Origin: a virus | IMG/VR virus record: IMGVR_UViG_3300021964_000444 | Span: 1-26,159 of that record | Direction: 5' to 3' (one strand) | DNA: 26,159 nt | Part shown: piece after piece, positions 17,157 to 25,092 of the stretch | Position numbering within the stretch: position 1 is the first letter of the stretch | How the letters are laid out: each line of letters starts with the position of its first letter | Translations under genes and position numbers: made by a program | Notes under the pieces: generated by a model | Database searches by the model: none | The model's input: only the letters and a program-made list of their open reading frames with translations | Told to the model about the DNA's origin: nothing

Positions 17157-17821
17157 TAGCTTTGATCCAATCCGTAAAGAGTTATTACGCCTGATTGTAA
17201 ATTACCTGAGTTAGGACTTATTCTAAATCCTGTGACAGCAGAAGTTGCATTCATAAAACCATTAAACATATGTGCTATTGTTCCATCAGTTGTTCCAGCA
17301 ATATCATTTATACTTCCCCAAAATCTTCCATGATAAGTTTTATATGTAGTTGTTATATGTGGATTCATAATCCATAACCAACCATTCATACATTCCTCAT
17401 TAGCATTTCCTACATCTCTAAAAAATTTATGATTTCCAGTATCGTTAGTTGCTTGATGATCTGTTCTATATTGATGTTGTCCATGAGACCCAGTTTTTGA
17501 ACTTAAAAATTCATTACCACCACCATATTTTGGAACATTCCAATCTGTCCCATTAAATGTAGCAGAAAATTGTATGTCTGCGCCATCAGCTGATGGGTGT
17601 ACTTCCTTAAATGTTATTAAGTATGCTTTGTGGGTTCCTATTGAAGTAAACTCTATTGTTGTACTATCACTACAAGTTTGTTTTTGTACTATCGTAAATG
17701 ACCCACCAGCCGCTCCTGGTATTGTTGTGACATTGGCTAGAGAAGCATCTTCTAATACTGGTCTATTCATAACACCACCTGTTAAAACATTGAAAGCTAA
17801 ATTTCTAGTTATCGCACCCAT
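17156..17821 (-). CDS. Small fibre-like structural protein, paralogue A
   Basis: The 221 residues begin MGAITRNLAFNVLTGG and ASLANVTTIPGA. The middle includes HKAYLITFKEVHPSADGADI and CMNGWLWIMNPHITTTYKTY, and the protein ends LQSGVITLYGLDQS. It is first of three tandem paralogues and starts one base after the stop of the 514-residue fibre. The block with ADGADIQFSATFNGTDWN resembles the corresponding segment of paralogue B (TDGANLQIDFSHNGG), which is the clearest sign of common origin. It is probably a fibre-associated structural protein. Confidence 0.75.
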   Translation of the reverse strand: MGAITRNLAFNVLTGGVMNRPVLEDASLANVTTIPGAAGGSFTIVQKQTCSDSTTIEFTSIGTHKAYLITFKEVHPSADGADIQFSATFNGTDWNVPKYGGGNEFLSSKTGSHGQHQYRTDHQATNDTGNHKFFRDVGNANEECMNGWLWIMNPHITTTYKTYHGRFWGSINDIAGTTDGTIAHMFNGFMNATSAVTGFRISPNSGNLQSGVITLYGLDQS

Positions 17822-17822
17822 A

Positions 17823-19367
17823 TTAGTTTAACCTCAATAATCTTATGCTGATCTCAGCAGATGCTGATGGAGCAGTCACAAATGTTAGAGTTGTACCTGA
17901 AACTGAATAGTCATCTGTAGGTGTCATTAATACACCATTGACTGTTGTTATTAAATCGTTTACTGTTCTTCCAGCTGCGATTGTAAATCCTACTGTTGAT
18001 CCATCACCTGTTGCTGTTGTATTACTATATGTGGCAGTACCAGCTAAAGGTAAATATCTAATTGAAATTTCATTACCTGAGCCTGGAGCAGCAGCAAATG
18101 TTAATGTAGTGCCTGAAATTGTATAGTCAGTAGTAGGAACAAATATTAATCCGTTTACTGTCACAATTACATCATCAACACTTCTACCAGCATTAATTGT
18201 AGTTGTCGTAGTAGAACCATCTCCTGTAGCAGTACCATTTGTATATGTTAAGTCACCATTTGAAAATCCACCAACGACTTGTATAACATGACCCATGTAT
18301 GCGTGGCTAGAACATTGATAGTATAATGTTAAAGGTGTATCTTTATCAATAACTATTTGAGTATAAGCACTAGCACTTCCTGGTGTACCATTTGTAGTGA
18401 CACCTGTTGTATATGCTTCAGCTTTAGCTGGGTCTTGGTAAAATAATAATGGGTGACCTGAGTTTGAAGAGTCTGCCTGGTCAAATCTATATGTTCCTGG
18501 TGATAATTGTAAAGCTGGACCTTGGTCACCATCAATAACAAATTTGTTTGATGAACCTGTACCATTATAATAATGTTCTGCTGCTTGAGCGGCAACTGTC
18601 ACTACTATGGTTTTTGTAGGTGTAGCTGAAGATGATCTATGAGATATATAACCTACATCTCTAACCACTGCGTTTGCTTGGTCTAAATCTGTACCACCAG
18701 AAAATCCTGTTAATGTAATTGTATTACCAGAAATAGCTGATGTGACTGAACCAGCGAATACTAATGTTTCTCCTAGAGCAACAGCATCAGTTGATGAATC
18801 ACTTCCTTGTATTGTAATTGCTGAATTGGATAATTTATCATTACCAATACTACCAGCAAGTTTTGCCGCAGCAATAGAACCAGCTAGTTGATCACTTGTT
18901 ATCGCAGCACTAGCTGATAAATTAGATGTAGTTAAACCTGAAATCGTATTACTACCAGCAGCGATAGTTTTATTTGTTAATTCTTGGCTACCTGTGAGAG
19001 TGGCTACAGTTGCGTCAATCGCAATAGATAATTGGTCTGTCGCAACACCAGTTGTTGTAATACCAGTACCACCTGCTACATTAAGAGTGTCATCTGTAGA
19101 AATTGTTTGGTTTGCTCCACCATCACCTGAAACAATAAAACTAGAACTTACTGAAGCTGTACCTGGTTTGAATTTACCAGACGCCGAATTGTAAACTAAT
19201 GCTTGTCCGTTAGTTGCGCCTGTGACATCAAAAGTAATTGTAGTACCATCACCTAATGCTGTATAAATTTCTGTAAAGTTATCGTTAATTAAATCACCAC
19301 CAGCACGAATTGTACTACCTGTACCATCATTAGCAGTTGTTCCTATATTAATTACTTGTTTGGCCAT
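17823..19367 (-). CDS. Tail fibre with cupredoxin-like domain and two C-terminal fibre repeats
   Basis: This 514-residue protein starts with a classic fibre N-terminus (INIGTTANDGTGSTIRAGGD, then LINDNFTEIYTALGDG). Residues 75-220 are Ser/Thr-rich shaft repeats (TGSQELTNKTIAAGSNTISG). Residues 250-367 resemble a cupredoxin: NSGHPLLFY supplies His305, and LYYQCSSHAYMGHVIQV supplies Cys352, His355 and Met358, the four usual type-1 copper ligands. Residues 370-440 and 452-514 are two copies of the GDGST...VNG...DY.(I/V)SGTTLTF module. The start is preceded by AAGAGAG and overlaps the 55-residue gene by 20 bases. A host-contact or fibre-shaft role is inferred; copper binding is untested. Confidence 0.83.
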   Translation of the reverse strand: MAKQVINIGTTANDGTGSTIRAGGDLINDNFTEIYTALGDGTTITFDVTGATNGQALVYNSASGKFKPGTASVSSSFIVSGDGGANQTISTDDTLNVAGGTGITTTGVATDQLSIAIDATVATLTGSQELTNKTIAAGSNTISGLTTSNLSASAAITSDQLAGSIAAAKLAGSIGNDKLSNSAITIQGSDSSTDAVALGETLVFAGSVTSAISGNTITLTGFSGGTDLDQANAVVRDVGYISHRSSSATPTKTIVVTVAAQAAEHYYNGTGSSNKFVIDGDQGPALQLSPGTYRFDQADSSNSGHPLLFYQDPAKAEAYTTGVTTNGTPGSASAYTQIVIDKDTPLTLYYQCSSHAYMGHVIQVVGGFSNGDLTYTNGTATGDGSTTTTTINAGRSVDDVIVTVNGLIFVPTTDYTISGTTLTFAAAPGSGNEISIRYLPLAGTATYSNTTATGDGSTVGFTIAAGRTVNDLITTVNGVLMTPTDDYSVSGTTLTFVTAPSASAEISIRLLRLN

Positions 19368-19515
19368 TGTTCTCTCTTAATACTGATATTTTATCATTTG
19401 GTTTAGGGGGTGTTTTAAAAGTAATACTATTATCTTCTAATTTATACTCCTCTTTTGTTAAAACTTTATCATTTATCTTAACAATCAAATTCTTGTTATT
19501 ATTATTTATAATCAT
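19348..19515 (-). CDS. 55-residue micro-gene: free-standing fibre repeat module
   Basis: The frame runs from ATG 19515-19513 to TAA 19350-19348. After an Asn-rich start (MIINNNNKN) the rest reads LIVKINDKVLTKEEYKLEDN, then SITFKTPPKPNDKISVLREN. It aligns by eye with the fibre module: I/V-x-V-N-G, then DY, then LTF-x-x-A/P-P, then I-S-I/V. Charged residues replace the Thr/Ser found in fibre copies. It fills most of the gap between the wedge protein and the 514-residue fibre, and its last 20 bases overlap the fibre start. No good Shine-Dalgarno is seen before its ATG, and a TATAAATA lies inside its first codons, so its true start may differ. It may be a short accessory protein or a fossil repeat. 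Confidence 0.55.
   Translation of the reverse strand: MIINNNNKNLIVKINDKVLTKEEYKLEDNSITFKTPPKPNDKISVLRENNGQTSN
19503..19510 (-). promoter_or_regulatory. Late promoter -10 element (TATAAATA) inside the micro-gene start
   Basis: It is an exact T4-late-type match overlapping codons 2-5 of the 55-residue gene. A transcript from here would start after that ATG and carry the 514-residue fibre gene with a leader of about 130 bases. It is the only late-type motif between gp25 and the paralogues. Confidence 0.5.
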
Positions 19516-19517
19516 AA

Positions 19518-22094
19518 TTAAACTGCATCAAAGGTAATGCTTGTATTATCAAATGAAGCTCTATCTTCATCAAAACTGTCGTTAGATATATGGAATATTT
19601 CAGATGGTAAGGCAAATTCAGTTTTTTGTTTATGTTCAAAATCGCCTAATATAGTTAACTCGCCATCTATACTTGTATTTTTTGTACCCATCAATCTTAA
19701 ATCATTTAATTGTCCTATTTGTATTCTACTAGCATAATGTGTGTTCAATATTAAACTAGATAAAGACTTTAAATTAGGACCAGCTACAGCTCTACCAAAT
19801 CTAGTTGTATTATTTCTAATAGCACTTTTTTCTTTCATAGTCATGTTGAAACTCATTAGTCTAGTTAAAGTTAAATCTCTTGTACTAGGTGTAAAGTGAT
19901 CACTTGTACTATCTGTAAAATCAGGATCAATACCTAAATGTGAGTTTGCTCTTAAACTAGTACCATCATCAGTTGTACCTAATCTTCTACCAAATATTGT
20001 AGAGAAAAGAGTATTGATAACTAGAGCAATATCTTCATATTCTATACCAGAATTAATACCTACAATACTTTGTATTTGAGCATTTACTTGGGATTGAATA
20101 TCTACTTGACCTGTAAAATAAAAACCAGATGTATGCATTGTCTTTTTAAAACTATCTCTCCAGTCATTAATAGTACGACCAACTTTGATTACATAAGAAA
20201 AATCTTGGTAATATAAACTATCTTGTATTTTCATTGAAGTTTCTGAACTCCAACCATCTTGGTTTATAAAAGTACCAGCAGTATCTACAACAGAACCTAC
20301 TGTGACTGTTGCTGTTGCTAAATCATTTTTTTCTACTGTAGCAGTTGCACCACCACTAGAAGTTATAGGTGTATTTTCAGCAAAGACACCTGTTGGACTA
20401 GAAACTTTTAATATACCTGTACTTGATGTATAAGATACAATAGTTGCTGTTATTACAGATGAAGCACTGTTAACACCTGTAATTGTATGGCCAGTTAAAA
20501 AACTACCTGTCACACCTGATACAATTAAATAACTTGGTAATGCTAATGTAGGTGGAGAGGGTGACGCTTCATAACCTGCGCCAGACTCAATAATTTTTAA
20601 TCCTAGTATTCTACCTATCTCTGTACCATGAGCATAAATAACTGCGCCTGAGCCAGTTGTAGTAGCAGCAGCTACCACTGGTAAAGATTGATAGTTATTA
20701 CCATTTGATATTATTCTTATATCTGTAATATCACCTGAACCAGATCCACTTTCTTGTACAATTTTATTTCCTGTGTATGGATCGCCTCTTGTAGTTTCAT
20801 CTTCTAGTACAATGTGACTTGTAGAAGAACCACCAACAGTTCCATTTTCTGTTGTGATACCACCATTAACAACTGAAACTTTTGCTTTGGCAGAACCACC
20901 ACCTGTATCTGTATTTGTAAAATTTATATCATCACCAATTTCATAAGCACTACCACCTGTAGCTATTACAAAATCTGTTATACCTCCACGACCAACAGCA
21001 TCAACTTGAAGAATAGCACCTTGTCCTCCACCAGTAGTGACTATTGAATCATTTTCAGCATATAAATTACCATCATTCGTAATACTAATTACACTAGGTA
21101 TACCTGTGATTGTTGCTTTGATGTAAGTATCAGATGTATCTGAATCTGTACCTCTAATAGTTTCACCAATAGTAAAAGTACCAACTATTGTATCATCATT
21201 TAAAATAAATTCTGTGACAATATTTGATCCTATTTGAAACTTAAATATATTTTCTACTGTGGCAGTTGCGCCAGAAGTTTCACCTTCTATTGAACGACCA
21301 ATTAATTTAGATGTATCACCTATTGTACTAATTGCTCTTAATATTTTACTCGTACTCCAACTACCATCTGATGCTCTTAAAAGATTTTCTCTAGGATAAA
21401 CTGTTTCTGATTGTAATCCAAATAATAATTTAAAAAATAACTCATGTCCACGATTAGTACCTTTTGCTTTGTATACAGATTTAATATTTTTAATTAACTT
21501 TCTTTTATCTATACCACTTGCTAAAGTTTCAGGTAATGTATTTAAAAACTCATTTCTAAATTTTGTTAAGAAGTTAGATATTGCTTTATCAGGATCACGG
21601 AAGTTTAATAAGTCTTGTATATTATTAACTGGGTTTGGTTTGTAATTATTAATTATTGCTTGAGCTTCAGATGTGGCACCTGTTATAGTTTCACCATTTA
21701 TAAATTTATCTTGTGCTGATATAAAAATTCTATTGTTATCTAAATCTTCAGCAAGAACTGTTGTTGTTGCGTTTGAAGTAGAACCTGTGATTATTTCACC
21801 TCTTGTAAATTTACCATAAGTAGAACTTTCTAAAAGAATTTTATCACCAGCATCTAATTGTGTTCTATCTGTATCTAAACGAGAACCATCTAATACTAAT
21901 TCATTATTTTGATTTGTTTCTGTTTCTAATTTGATACCGTCAGTAGATTGTACTGAAGTCACACCTAACTCTGCTGACTCCATAAAAGTATAGTATGATT
22001 TTATGAACTCTAAAAATTTAGGGTGTTGTTCTAATACGAACTCAGGAACCTGTTGATTTATCAGGTTAGATATTTTGTCTGTGAACTTTGCCAT
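19518..22094 (-). CDS. Large baseplate wedge-type structural protein (gp7 position)
   Basis: This 858-residue protein begins KISNLINQQVPEFVLEQHPK, then FLEFIKSYYTFMES (residues 7-40), a start I know from large structural proteins that follow gp6 in marine T4-like phages. LIKNIKSVYKAKGTNRGHEL, then FFKLLFG (200-226), is a second conserved block. Between and after these are at least five G-E-x-I-x-G-x-T/D-S type beta motifs (near 99, 135, 268 and later). SYVIKVGRTINDWRDSFKKT is a third conserved-looking block near the C-terminus. The ATG overlaps the gp6 stop as TAATG. By gene order it may take the place of T4 gp7, but I cannot show homology to gp7 from the sequence alone. Confidence 0.78.
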   Translation of the reverse strand: MAKFTDKISNLINQQVPEFVLEQHPKFLEFIKSYYTFMESAELGVTSVQSTDGIKLETETNQNNELVLDGSRLDTDRTQLDAGDKILLESSTYGKFTRGEIITGSTSNATTTVLAEDLDNNRIFISAQDKFINGETITGATSEAQAIINNYKPNPVNNIQDLLNFRDPDKAISNFLTKFRNEFLNTLPETLASGIDKRKLIKNIKSVYKAKGTNRGHELFFKLLFGLQSETVYPRENLLRASDGSWSTSKILRAISTIGDTSKLIGRSIEGETSGATATVENIFKFQIGSNIVTEFILNDDTIVGTFTIGETIRGTDSDTSDTYIKATITGIPSVISITNDGNLYAENDSIVTTGGGQGAILQVDAVGRGGITDFVIATGGSAYEIGDDINFTNTDTGGGSAKAKVSVVNGGITTENGTVGGSSTSHIVLEDETTRGDPYTGNKIVQESGSGSGDITDIRIISNGNNYQSLPVVAAATTTGSGAVIYAHGTEIGRILGLKIIESGAGYEASPSPPTLALPSYLIVSGVTGSFLTGHTITGVNSASSVITATIVSYTSSTGILKVSSPTGVFAENTPITSSGGATATVEKNDLATATVTVGSVVDTAGTFINQDGWSSETSMKIQDSLYYQDFSYVIKVGRTINDWRDSFKKTMHTSGFYFTGQVDIQSQVNAQIQSIVGINSGIEYEDIALVINTLFSTIFGRRLGTTDDGTSLRANSHLGIDPDFTDSTSDHFTPSTRDLTLTRLMSFNMTMKEKSAIRNNTTRFGRAVAGPNLKSLSSLILNTHYASRIQIGQLNDLRLMGTKNTSIDGELTILGDFEHKQKTEFALPSEIFHISNDSFDEDRASFDNTSITFDAV

Positions 22095-23947
22095 TAGTAG
22101 TTAGATGTTGTTGTATAACCTACGCCAGCATCAGCAGAGCCACCAACAAAGGTATCTGCCTCTACTGTGATTGTTGCATTTGCTGTATCTATTTCTAAAA
22201 TTTGATCTCTTACAGGAACTATGTCAGATGAAGCTGGTTCAACAGTTATTTCAATATTTGAAGATGAAGCACCTCTAATATTTTCTACTGACGCAACTGT
22301 TAATGAATTAATTGTAATTTGACCAGTTGTATAATTAACTGTACCTTGTGTGCTATTAACATATGTTCTAACTGAACCTACTAAATAATATCTTCTTATA
22401 TTACCTTGACCATCATCATCTAGGTAATAGACATTAGTATCATTAGGAACTTTAAAACCTGTAGAACTAACTACACCACCAGCTGATGCATTATGACCAG
22501 AGTGAGGATTGTGAATAGCATTTCTAAAATATATATCGTATTTTGTTGACAAACTTAAACTTGGTACTAAATCTTTTCTAATTTTTAGTGTTGTTATGTT
22601 TGATAAAATAGATGTATCTGTAGCATCAATTAAACCTGTAATTTTTGAGTGTCTAAAAACACCATCAAATTTACTTAATGTATTAGAATTATAATCTGTT
22701 AATGTTGTTAAAACTTCTGATTTAATTGTGTCACTAGTTTTTGTAGTTGCTCTTTCATCATACTTAACATTTGTTGTTAGTAATAATTTTGTAATTTCTG
22801 GATCAACAATTTCTGGTCTAACAGAGGCAACATTGTATTTTCTTAATTGAGCTACAATACTATCTTTTGTAGCTTCTGTAAGTGTAGAACCTGATGCTGC
22901 TTTAATCGCAATCTTTACTACACCATAAATTGGAGTTTCATCATCTTCACCACCCCAAGCTGATACTGATTGAGCATTAGGATATAATTCTTGTACTAGT
23001 GTTTCATAATCAGAAGTAGTCACTGCTCTATCTTGTCTAGCATATTGTAATGGTGCGTTAAATTTAATAGAATCTTTTGTTTGTGCATCTGCTCCACCTT
23101 GAGCATTTGAAACTGTTGTAATAGTGACATCTGTAAATCCACCAATACTACCTGATAGTGTAAATGCACTTGCGCCATTTGCTTCATCTTTATTAGAAAC
23201 AATATATTCTAATATAACAATATTACCATCATCTAATTTTTTACCTATAATACCATCTCCAAAATAAACTTCAAACTTACCATCTTCACCCTCTTGTAAG
23301 AAATAAACTTTTGAAGTTGTATCTAAAGAAGTAAAACCTGTAGCTTTTGTATATGTGTTTGTTGTAGTATCTGATACTGAATTTTGTATTTGTACTTTTA
23401 AAGTAGATGTATCAGCGTTGACACTCGGAATAATAAATCTTTGGTCTGGGTCAGATGTGTTTGCTGTATATTTAAATGTGACTAATGTTCCTTCATAAAC
23501 ACTAATATTTGAAAATTTGTAAATACCATCTATTGGTGACATTGTATGTGCTGAGTCTGTGACAAATTGATAAGTTGTTCCATCAACTGTTGTATTGAAA
23601 GAAGTACCTTTAGCCATTGTGACTGCTGCACCAGTTGCATTGTTTAATAAAATATCAATAATTGCCGTAGGAGCTTTTGGTGATGTTGGTGTATAACCTA
23701 ACATCTTTGCTATTGACACAATATTTTTTCTTATGTCAGCGCTATCTAAATACATTTCATTTGCTAACATATTAGCATTGAAACCTAAGTAGTGAGTATT
23801 GTAAGCAAGAACATCTAATAGAACAGCAAAACCAGATCCTTCAAAATTATAGTCTTGGAACTCTGATTGATTTTGTAAAAAGGTTTTTAGATTACTTTTA
23901 ATATTATCAAAATCTAATTCTGAAACTTCTAATTTATTACTTGCCAT
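22094..23947 (-). CDS. gp6: Baseplate wedge protein gp6 (J-like)
   Basis: The 617 residues carry the T4 gp6 signature at the N-terminus: LEVSELDFDNIKSNLKTFLQ, then FQDYNFEGSGFAVLLDVLAY and NTHYLGFNANMLANEMYLDS, then the DIRKNIVSIAKMLGYTP block (residues 6-92). The centre contains EVYFGDGIIGKKLDDGNIV and YETLVQELYPNAQSVSAWGG, which are typical of gp6/baseplate J-like proteins. T4 gp6 is 660 residues, so length agrees. gp6 dimers join the six wedges into the inner baseplate ring around the hub. It starts one base after the gp25 stop, in the usual order PAAR-25-6. Confidence 0.95.
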   Translation of the reverse strand: MASNKLEVSELDFDNIKSNLKTFLQNQSEFQDYNFEGSGFAVLLDVLAYNTHYLGFNANMLANEMYLDSADIRKNIVSIAKMLGYTPTSPKAPTAIIDILLNNATGAAVTMAKGTSFNTTVDGTTYQFVTDSAHTMSPIDGIYKFSNISVYEGTLVTFKYTANTSDPDQRFIIPSVNADTSTLKVQIQNSVSDTTTNTYTKATGFTSLDTTSKVYFLQEGEDGKFEVYFGDGIIGKKLDDGNIVILEYIVSNKDEANGASAFTLSGSIGGFTDVTITTVSNAQGGADAQTKDSIKFNAPLQYARQDRAVTTSDYETLVQELYPNAQSVSAWGGEDDETPIYGVVKIAIKAASGSTLTEATKDSIVAQLRKYNVASVRPEIVDPEITKLLLTTNVKYDERATTKTSDTIKSEVLTTLTDYNSNTLSKFDGVFRHSKITGLIDATDTSILSNITTLKIRKDLVPSLSLSTKYDIYFRNAIHNPHSGHNASAGGVVSSTGFKVPNDTNVYYLDDDGQGNIRRYYLVGSVRTYVNSTQGTVNYTTGQITINSLTVASVENIRGASSSNIEITVEPASSDIVPVRDQILEIDTANATITVEADTFVGGSADAGVGYTTTSNY

Positions 23948-23948
23948 T

Positions 23949-24377
23949 TTATCTTAATCTTTCTAAAAATGTTTCAACTGTGACTGGTTGTGCTACACCT
24001 ATTACATAAAAACTAATTGATACTTGGTATCTGTTTCTATCTAAATCAGGTCTTGCTATAATTTGTACTAATTTAATTCTTGGTTCAAAGTTAGCTAATA
24101 CTTCTTCAATCTTTCTTTGTAAGTTTAGAGCTGTTAATGGTGTCACTGGTTCAAATAACAATGCTCTTACATTACCACCAATCTCTGGGTGGAATGGTCT
24201 TTCAAAGTGATTAGTCTGAATTAAATTTCTTACACTTCTTTTAACTGCCTCTGCGTCAGTCAATTTATTTACATCATTAGTGACTATATTTCTACCAAAG
24301 TCTAAATCCAAGTCTTTGTATATACGACTTGCTCTTTTACTTTTGTTTGATACATTTTCTACACTATAACTAGGCAT
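23949..24377 (-). CDS. gp25: Baseplate wedge protein gp25 (sheath initiator)
   Basis: At 142 residues it is close to T4 gp25 (132). SRIYKDLDLDFGRNIVTNDV opens the fold. AVKRSVRNLIQTNHFERPFH and EIGGNVRALLFEP follow, and EEVLANFEPR contains the conserved E-P-R core (98-100). FLERLR ends the protein. In T4 and related contractile systems gp25 links the wedge to the tail sheath and templates sheath polymerisation. An exact TATAAATA lies just five bases before the ATG and no Shine-Dalgarno is visible, so translation is either from a nearly leaderless message or continues from the PAAR transcript 15 bases upstream. Confidence 0.95.
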   Translation of the reverse strand: MPSYSVENVSNKSKRASRIYKDLDLDFGRNIVTNDVNKLTDAEAVKRSVRNLIQTNHFERPFHPEIGGNVRALLFEPVTPLTALNLQRKIEEVLANFEPRIKLVQIIARPDLDRNRYQVSISFYVIGVAQPVTVETFLERLR

Positions 24378-24382
24378 ACCAA

Positions 24383-24390
24383 TATTTATA
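24383..24390 (-). promoter_or_regulatory. Late promoter -10 element (TATAAATA) abutting the gp25 start
   Basis: It is an exact T4-late-type match in the 15-base gap between PAAR and gp25, with only five bases to the ATG at 24377. If used, the transcript would start at or within a base or two of the AUG. Confidence 0.42.
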
Positions 24391-24392
24391 CA

Positions 24393-24686
24393 CTAACCAG
24401 AGGATACATTTGAGCTTCCTGTAGAAGCGGCATTAGCCACCCAACTACCATGACCACCAGTAGCGTCACCTACTCTATGAATAGCAATACTATTAACTCT
24501 GACTGTAGAACTACCAGCAACAGCAGGGTCGCCACAACTTGTTAAATCACCAACTCTTATAGAGGCAGCGCTGTTTATTGATACATTTGGCGAACCACCT
24601 ACATAGTTTGTTTGATGAAAAGGATTAGGTGTTGGACTTGCGTGTCCTACATGGACATCTAAACCTGATCTAACACATGCTGGCAT
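24393..24686 (-). CDS. PAAR-type spike tip protein
   Basis: This 97-residue protein is rich in Gly, Ser, His and Val and has the PAAR repeat layout: MPACVRSGLDVHVGHASPTP, PNVSINSAASIRVGDLTSCG, STVRVNSIAIHRVGDATGGH. The three V-x-V/I-N-S/G-x-A/x-I-x-R-V-G-D turns and the His/Cys residues fit the metal-stabilised cone that caps the central spike of contractile tails. T4 has an equivalent in gp5.4. The start overlaps the previous stop as TAATG. Its place directly before gp25 is the usual marine T4-like order. Confidence 0.92.
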   Translation of the reverse strand: MPACVRSGLDVHVGHASPTPNPFHQTNYVGGSPNVSINSAASIRVGDLTSCGDPAVAGSSTVRVNSIAIHRVGDATGGHGSWVANAASTGSSNVSSG

Positions 24687-24829
24687 TATTTTCCTTGTGA
24701 GTTGTAAAATTTAAACGATCTTTTCTTATGTTTGTTCATTGAACTAAATTTAACACCTTTACGATTACCTTGTGAAGTTTTTTTAGGTATTCTTTCGTGT
24801 GGTACAAATGATTTCGCTAATTTTGCCAT
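24686..24829 (-). CDS. Small basic conserved-type protein (47 aa)
   Basis: The frame runs from ATG 24829-24827 to TAA 24688-24686. The product is very basic: AKLAKSFVPHERIPKKTSQG, then a KFSSMNKHKKRSFKFYNSQGK end. Both ends are sealed by TAATG overlaps with the neighbouring genes, which is strong evidence that it is a real gene. I recall similar short Lys/Arg-rich proteins near the baseplate genes of cyanophages but no function. Nucleic-acid or virion binding would fit the charge and is only inference. Confidence 0.78.
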   Translation of the reverse strand: MAKLAKSFVPHERIPKKTSQGNRKGVKFSSMNKHKKRSFKFYNSQGK

Positions 24830-25086
24830 TATCTACCTGCTTCTCTGGCCGCCTTAAGTGCTGCTCGTTTTTTTTCTAATATTATTGCTTGTCTAATTTT
24901 ACGACCCATTGGTATTTCTACCGATTGACTGATATGTTTGCCTTTTTTACTTACATATTCAACGCCAATAAATTTATCTTTGTAATCACCTTGTACAGCC
25001 ATTACTGCTTTCTTTAAACTCATCGCTTCTTTTTCTTTTTCATCGCCTTTTTCGTTCCAAAACTTAAATATTCTCATTTTTTTCAT
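24829..25086 (-). CDS. Small basic hypothetical protein (85 aa)
   Basis: This is a charged, mostly helical protein: a Lys/Glu-rich N-terminus (MRIFKFWNEKGDEKEKEAMS), a middle VMAVQGDYKDKFIGVEYVSK, and a basic C-terminal helix (GRKIRQAIILEKKRAALKAA). I do not recognise a known domain. Start choice: the first ATG is preceded by GGAG eleven bases upstream, inside the end of the Cys-rich gene; a second in-frame ATG three codons later is less well placed. Its stop overlaps the next ATG (TAATG). It appears to be part of a run of small genes that lead into the PAAR-gp25-gp6 unit. Confidence 0.72.
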   Translation of the reverse strand: MKKMRIFKFWNEKGDEKEKEAMSLKKAVMAVQGDYKDKFIGVEYVSKKGKHISQSVEIPMGRKIRQAIILEKKRAALKAAREAGR

Positions 25087-25092
25087 TGTTTT

